From an uncultured Clostridium sp. (lineage in GTDB: Bacteria; Bacillota; Clostridia; TANB77; CAG-465), in contig USES01000013.1 of NCBI GenBank assembly GCA_900553785.1, positions 1-26,846 on the forward strand: a stretch of 26,846 bases of DNA, written 5' to 3'. The notes under the pieces are model-generated. The model did not search any database. It saw nothing but the letters and a program-made list of their open reading frames with translations, and was not told the DNA's origin. The first letter of the stretch is position 1, and each line of letters begins with the position of its first letter. The translations under genes were made by a program, and so were the position numbers. Positions 22,826 through 26,846 of the stretch are shown here, one piece after another.

Positions 22826-23395
22826 TTAACCCTCCAAGACCTCGTTATATGCACGAATTAAAGCTTGCATATTTGGCTCAATAACTTCAGGCTTTTTGGC
22901 AAATTTGTGCTTAAATGAGTCTAGCATGTTTTTTTCAAGCTCTTCTTTTGACATTATTCCTGTGATTTTAATTATAGCTGAAAGCATAGGTGTGTTTGGA
23001 AAGTTTGCACCTAAAGCTTCAATTGAAATTTTTGTAGCATCCACAGTATAAAGTCTACCTTTGTAATTGTTAAGCTTTTTACGAATTTCACCTGGTGTGA
23101 GTTCTGTGTTTACAAGAAGTGCACCATCTTTTTTTAGACCAGATGTAACATCAACCGCACCAATAAGAGTATCATCTACAACAACTACATAATCTGGCTC
23201 ATATATATTTGAGTGAAGACGTATAGGAGCGTCATCTATTCTGTTGTATGCAGTAATAGGAGCACCCATTCTTTCAGGCCCATATTCAGGGAAACCCTGT
23301 ATGCATTTTCCTGTATTAAAGGCAACATCTGCAAGAAGAAGAGATGCTGTTTTTGCACCTTGACCGCCTCTGCCGTGCCAACGTATTTCTATCAT
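22826..23395 (-). CDS. porC: 2-oxoacid:ferredoxin oxidoreductase, gamma subunit
   Basis: Product of 189 residues. It opens MIEIRWHGRGGQGAKTASLLLADVA in continuous register with the gamma family, whose RGGQG motif is diagnostic. IQGFPEYGPERMGAPITAYNRI and ANFPNTPMLSAI follow. It is the structural subunit that packs against alpha. First gene of the operon, ATG at 23395 after AGGAGG. The order porC-porD-porA-porB and the spacing by a few bases or overlaps show a single transcript with coupled translation. Confidence 0.95.
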   Translation of the reverse strand: MIEIRWHGRGGQGAKTASLLLADVAFNTGKCIQGFPEYGPERMGAPITAYNRIDDAPIRLHSNIYEPDYVVVVDDTLIGAVDVTSGLKKDGALLVNTELTPGEIRKKLNNYKGRLYTVDATKISIEALGANFPNTPMLSAIIKITGIMSKEELEKNMLDSFKHKFAKKPEVIEPNMQALIRAYNEVLEG

Positions 23396-23421
23396 AAATA
23401 TACCTCCTAGTATACATATAT

Positions 23422-23450
23422 AGTATATATTTAATTAGTTTAGTAGTCAA
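23422..23450 (-). promoter_or_regulatory. Promoter of the porCDAB operon
   Basis: Read on the minus strand, TTGACT (23450-23445) and TATACT (23427-23422) are 17 bases apart, 26 bases before the porC ATG. Confidence 0.8.
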
Positions 23451-23634
23451 GGAGATAAAATATGTAAACAAAATCAATTTTATAAAACACAACTTAGTTG
23501 AGGTATGCTAGCTTTGTATTTAAATGTAACATAAGTTATATAAATTTTAAAATTAAATGTCGAAAAATGTAAATGGATAGTATTCATTAGTCTGTAGGGG
23601 AAAATGAACATGTAGTAAAAAATACGTATAAAAT
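23451..23634. other. AT-rich intergenic stretch between the por and comEC promoters
   Basis: No gene-like reading frame, repeat or hairpin stands out. A single TGTCGAA (23559-23565) is compatible with chance. Together with the comEC leader this makes the longest non-coding gap in the window (23396-23775). Confidence 0.5.
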
Positions 23635-23664
23635 TTACACAAGTTAAAAACCACTTGATATAAT
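23635..23664 (+). promoter_or_regulatory. Promoter ahead of the comEC leader
   Basis: TTACAC (23635-23640) and a perfect TATAAT (23659-23664) are 18 bases apart. Transcription would begin near 23671, so the comEC mRNA has a ~105-base leader that starts with the GGCC hairpin described separately. Confidence 0.65.
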
Positions 23665-23669
23665 AATAA

Positions 23670-23747
23670 TGGCCGTGGAAGGCCAGGGTTATTCAAATTC
23701 ATTGGTAATATTTAATACGGTCAGAATCTCATGGCCGTATTAAATAT
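23670..23747 (+). promoter_or_regulatory. Structured 5' leader of comEC with alternative pairings
   Basis: Two hairpins are visible. The first pairs TGGCC (23670-23674) with GGCCA (23681-23685). The second pairs ATATTTAATACGGTCA (23708-23723) with TGGCCGTATTAAATAT (23732-23747), 16 bp with one wobble and an eight-base loop. The segment TGGCCGT occurs in both and could pair with ACGGTCA in either copy, so the structures compete. No long T run follows, so it is not a plain terminator. I do not recognise a known riboswitch class. Confidence 0.5.
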
Positions 23748-23775
23748 ATTATATTAGCTAAAAGAAAGTGATAAG

Positions 23776-25962
23776 TTGAAATTTAATAAGAAATTCATAT
23801 GTTTATTGTTGTTAATTGTACTAATTATTAGAGTAGTAATTAGTTATATAAATTTTGAGTTTAAGTATTCGAGTGATAAAAAATACAAGAATTACTTGAT
23901 ACAAATAGTAGATGTAAAGAGTATTACGGAAGAAAAAATAACTTGTATTGCAAAAATTTGCAAAGAAAATAACTGTAAAGATAAAGTAAATGTTAATATA
24001 TATGATAAAAGCTTTAACATAAATTCAGGAGATAAGGCGTATGTTTTAGGTAAAATAACGATTCCCGAAGTTTTAAACAACCCAGGTGAATTTAATTACA
24101 AAAGGTATTTAAATTCATTAGGAATATATGCCGTATTAAATGTAAAAACAGTGGAAGAGGTTGAAAAAGGAAATTCAAAAATTAAAATTAGAGATAAAAT
24201 TTCATTAAAAGTGCAAAACTCACTTCCCATAAAGTACGCAAGTCTTTTATGTGCCATGGTTTATGGCAATAAGGAAGGACTAGATGAAAATATTTATGAA
24301 GATTTAAAAAATATAGGGTTAAGTCATGCGGTATCAGTTTCTGGCATGAATATTGCAATACTAATTGGAATGTTAGAGTATGTGTTTAAAAAGTTTAGAA
24401 TAAATAAATACATAAAATTAGTATTTGAAATGTTATTGGTTATATTGTTTAGTGTAGTTGTAGGTTTTGGCTATTCTGTGATGCGAGCTGCAATTTTTAC
24501 ATGTATTGGCGTGTTTGCCACAATATTGAATAAGAAAATAAAAGGAACGATAAAACTTTTAATTTCGCTATATCTAATTGTTTTAATCAACCCATATTGC
24601 ATATTTAATGTATCTGTTCAAATGTCATATGCAGCAACTCTTGGTATAATTGTATTTGGCAGAAAAATATCTTTTTTATTAAGAAAAATTTTTAAGGTTA
24701 AAGAAACTAGGGCCAAAAAGAATAGAATAAAAAGACTGCTAGATTTATTTACAAAAAGTGCAATTGAGATAGTTTCAATTACCTTATCTGCCCAGATACT
24801 ATCTTTGCCTATTCAAATAATATATTTTAATTCTTTAGCAATTTTATCTGTGCTTTCTAACTTATTATTGTCTTGGTGTGTAACTTTAGTAGTGTTTTTG
24901 GGTACATTAGGTTTAGGTACATTTTTTATACCAATTTTACCAAATATATTATTTAAACTTACATTTCCTTTGTTATATATAATAATTAAAATATCTAATA
25001 TCTTGGCTTTACTTTCACTTAAGGTAGACATACCATCCCAGCCAATTTTTATATGGGTAATATATTATATAATAATTTTTGTATTTGTTTTGTTAGACAA
25101 ATACTTTAGAAAAAAAGTTAAGATTAAAAATAAATATTTAACGCAAAATATATTTATAAAATGCGTTATAGTTTTTGCCTTTGTATTAACCATAGTTATA
25201 ACTAACATTTATACAATATACCTAGATAATTTTTTCTATTTTTTTAATGTAGGACAAGGAAGCATGTGCTACTTAAGGCTAGATGGTAAAAATGTACTAA
25301 TTGATTGTGGTTCAACTAGAAGTAACATAGCGTATAACGCTATATATAGTTATTTTAAAATGATGAATATTAAAGTTGTAGATACTATTGTTATTTCACA
25401 TTTTCATAGTGATCATGTAAACGCTCTAATAGATATTATTAAAAACTATGATGTGGGGCAAATTTGTTATGTTCCGCCTAATGAGAAAAATATATCATAT
25501 GAACAAATAATTAGTACTGCAAAAGAAAATGATGTAGATTTAAAAGAAATATATGCCAAAGATTATGTATGGGTAGGTAGCACTAAAATTCATGTAATGT
25601 ATCCAACAAAAGATATAGCTCAAAATAACACTTTTGATGCAAATGCCGTTTCAATGGTTGTATCAATTACTCTAAATGAAAAAACGTATTTGTTTATGGG
25701 AGATAGCGGAAAAGTAGCTGAAAATTATTTAATGGATAACGGTTTGGCAAGAAATATTTACTTACTTTTGGTTGGACATCATGGTTCCAAATCTTCAACA
25801 GGCGATGAATTTGTAGTATATGCAAAGCCTAAAGTAAGTATTATTTCTAGTAAAAAAAGTGTGTATGGTCATCCTGCAAAAAGAGTAATAGATGTTTTAA
25901 AAAAATATAATTCAAAAATTTTAATTACAGAAAATTTAGGAGCAATAAAAATTAAAATATAA
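23776..25962 (+). CDS. comEC: ComEC/Rec2 DNA-uptake channel protein
   Basis: Product of 728 residues, TTG start at 23776 with only a weak GAAAGTG ahead. It begins with a membrane helix (MKFNKKFICLLLLIVLIIR) and has a soluble OB-like domain (about 40-130). The multi-helix Competence domain follows, with the hallmark LSHAVSVSGMNIAIL (about 185-200) and CIFNVSVQMSYAATLG. The C-terminal third is a metallo-beta-lactamase domain starting FFNVGQGSMCYLRLDGKNVLIDCG, with its metal site HFHSDH at 542-547 and LLVGHHGSKSS further on. It moves single-stranded DNA across the membrane during transformation; the beta-lactamase domain is thought to degrade the other strand. No comEA or comFC is adjacent. Confidence 0.93.
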   Translation: MKFNKKFICLLLLIVLIIRVVISYINFEFKYSSDKKYKNYLIQIVDVKSITEEKITCIAKICKENNCKDKVNVNIYDKSFNINSGDKAYVLGKITIPEVLNNPGEFNYKRYLNSLGIYAVLNVKTVEEVEKGNSKIKIRDKISLKVQNSLPIKYASLLCAMVYGNKEGLDENIYEDLKNIGLSHAVSVSGMNIAILIGMLEYVFKKFRINKYIKLVFEMLLVILFSVVVGFGYSVMRAAIFTCIGVFATILNKKIKGTIKLLISLYLIVLINPYCIFNVSVQMSYAATLGIIVFGRKISFLLRKIFKVKETRAKKNRIKRLLDLFTKSAIEIVSITLSAQILSLPIQIIYFNSLAILSVLSNLLLSWCVTLVVFLGTLGLGTFFIPILPNILFKLTFPLLYIIIKISNILALLSLKVDIPSQPIFIWVIYYIIIFVFVLLDKYFRKKVKIKNKYLTQNIFIKCVIVFAFVLTIVITNIYTIYLDNFFYFFNVGQGSMCYLRLDGKNVLIDCGSTRSNIAYNAIYSYFKMMNIKVVDTIVISHFHSDHVNALIDIIKNYDVGQICYVPPNEKNISYEQIISTAKENDVDLKEIYAKDYVWVGSTKIHVMYPTKDIAQNNTFDANAVSMVVSITLNEKTYLFMGDSGKVAENYLMDNGLARNIYLLLVGHHGSKSSTGDEFVVYAKPKVSIISSKKSVYGHPAKRVIDVLKKYNSKILITENLGAIKIKI

Positions 25963-26034
25963 TTTAGGAAAAAATTGTATAAATTCATTACATTGTACAA
26001 ACAATATGGATAGAATAAAGAAGGAGTAGAAAAT

Positions 26035-26625
26035 ATGAAAGCTGATACAATGTATAGAATTTTAGTAGGAACAGTTTTTGTACTGTTAATAACCATTGTA
26101 ATGTATGTGGGACTAAATATAACAGAAAAGAAAAAAGAACCAACAGATATTGCAAAGGAGCCAAACCAAGATGTAGTGGTAGATAATAAAGATGTTAAAA
26201 TATACAACGAACCAGAAGAGAAAAAGGAAGAAAAAATTAATGTTGTAGCAAAATATATAGATATATATTCAGAGTGCCCACATGAACTTAATACTTCAGA
26301 ACAATATTATAATACAACTATGGATAATGTAAAAAATGCAGCAAGGAATAATCATCCGGAATATTCACTGTCTGAAGAAAGTGGAAATATTCTTGTTTTT
26401 GAAAGAAGTTACAAAGGAAAGTGCCCAAATCATTTTTTAGTTAAGATTGAGGATAAAAACTTATGCATATATAAAATAAACGCTACAGGAGGATATGATT
26501 TATACCAAAAAACTGAGATTGCTTCTGAATTTTTAAGAGAAGATTTACAAAAAAGACTTACTGATGGAGTAAAGGTTGATGGGTTAAGTAATTTGTTTGT
26601 GTTATTGGAAGATATAGAGATATAA
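26035..26625 (+). CDS. Membrane-anchored protein with a BofC-like C-terminal domain
   Basis: Product of 196 residues. One membrane helix (about 8-27) is followed by a charged Glu/Lys linker (30-70) and an outside domain. The domain opens YSECPHEL and has paired cysteines (ECPH and KCPNHF). The end LVKIEDKNLCIYKINATGG, then LYQKTEIASEFLREDLQKRL, then DGVKVDG and LFVLLEDIE, has the order of the BofC C-terminal domain. BofC in Bacillus restrains a forespore signalling protease during sporulation, but many Clostridia have such domains in proteins of unknown role. AAGGAG lies before the ATG. Single-gene unit closed by the hairpin downstream. Confidence 0.65.
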   Translation: MKADTMYRILVGTVFVLLITIVMYVGLNITEKKKEPTDIAKEPNQDVVVDNKDVKIYNEPEEKKEEKINVVAKYIDIYSECPHELNTSEQYYNTTMDNVKNAARNNHPEYSLSEESGNILVFERSYKGKCPNHFLVKIEDKNLCIYKINATGGYDLYQKTEIASEFLREDLQKRLTDGVKVDGLSNLFVLLEDIEI

Positions 26626-26634
26626 TTGAAAGAA

Positions 26635-26673
26635 AAAACAAAACTGGGTATTTAGATATATGGTTTTGTTTTT
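26635..26673 (+). terminator. A/T-rich terminator after the BofC-like gene
   Basis: AAAACAAAAC (26635-26644) pairs with GTTTTGTTTT (26663-26672) with an 18-base loop. The end of the stem merges into the T run at 26669-26673. Confidence 0.6.
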
Positions 26674-26793
26674 ATAACGAGTAAGTGAGCCTTGTAAATT
26701 CTTATTTGATTATTTATATAAATTAAATAAATAATGTTGTAATTAGTAGAAATTTATTATAAAATATAGAACTATGATAGAGGAGAAACACAA

Positions 26794-26846
26794 ATGATAA
26801 CTTTGGAAAATAATGTAAATGGGGGGGGGGCAAAAAAGCTCTCTAA
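26794..26846 (+). CDS. 5' end of a gene carrying a poly-G tract, cut by the window
   Basis: The ATG at 26794 follows AGGAG by eight bases. The frame reads MITLENNVN, then three Gly codons and AKKLS from a run of ten G (26821-26830), and is still open at the window end. If the tract had 11 G the frame would read GKKAL and stop at the TAA at the very end. So the number of G decides whether a long protein is made. I cannot recognise the product from 17 codons. A TATAAA (26758-26763) upstream may be its -10. Confidence 0.5.
   Translation, partial: MITLENNVNGGGAKKLS
26821..26830 (+). repeat. Homopolymer of ten G near the start of a gene
   Basis: No other G run of comparable length occurs in this AT-rich window. 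It begins at codon 10 of the ORF that starts at 26794. Confidence 0.95.

Noticed and set aside
20400..23395. Novel enzyme complex on the minus strand
   Set aside because: Order, sizes and motifs match the ordinary four-subunit 2-oxoacid:ferredoxin oxidoreductase; nothing is missing or unusual apart from a GTG start in porA.

Overview
The window is AT-rich and densely coded. It looks like chromosome from an uncultured, probably endospore-forming member of the Clostridia. The evidence is a Firmicutes-type L10 leader, strong AGGAGG ribosome binding sites, TmcAL, DnaD and DnaC/DnaI-type replication proteins, a SpoIIM-like protein, a BofC-like domain and a four-subunit ferredoxin-dependent 2-oxoacid oxidoreductase. 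Ordinary TTGACA/TATAAT promoters and rho-independent hairpins can be read directly in many places. Genus-level placement is not possible from this sequence alone.

Layout. (1) 1-602: the C-terminal end of a formylglycine-generating-enzyme/C-type-lectin-fold protein, whose GC-rich last ~130 bases look like the variable region of a diversity-generating retroelement. It is followed by a terminator hairpin and a decayed short ORF. (2) 592-1749: promoter, L10 autoregulatory leader with attenuator, rplJ and rplL, closed by a terminator. The usual rplKA and rpoBC neighbours are absent. (3) 1800-5338: a membrane-anchored protein of unknown function, tmcAL on the minus strand, rnhA, and a SpoIIM-like protein. 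(4) 5447-5772: a tRNA operon for Lys, Glu and Thr. (5) 5863-9243: four tightly packed or overlapping genes resembling type IV secretion parts (VirD4 coupling ATPase, VirB2-like small protein, VirB6-like membrane protein, VirB3/PrgI-like protein), with no VirB4, relaxase or hydrolase in the window. (6) 9281-14700: a DnaD-like protein, a DnaC/DnaI-type helicase loader, Tex, and an aspartokinase that seems to lack one ACT domain. (7) 14702-16373: a small accessory-looking block with a ribbon-helix-helix regulator and its probable operator, a zinc-ribbon/TM2 protein, and a zinc-ribbon/membrane/PASTA/Ltp-repeat protein. (8) 16418-20389: a DapB-like/2,4-diaminopentanoate dehydrogenase-family enzyme (minus) and an ABC exporter whose permease is frameshifted near its 3' end. 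(9) 20350-23450: the porCDAB operon (minus). (10) 23635-26673: comEC behind a structured leader, and a BofC-like membrane protein. (11) 26794-end: the start of a gene interrupted after nine codons by a run of ten G.

The best candidates for something undescribed are the VirB4-less type IV secretion-like operon, the zinc-ribbon/PASTA/Ltp protein with its regulator island, the retroelement-type variable region at the left edge, and the poly-G tract at the right edge. All functional statements are from reading motifs by eye; no searches were run.
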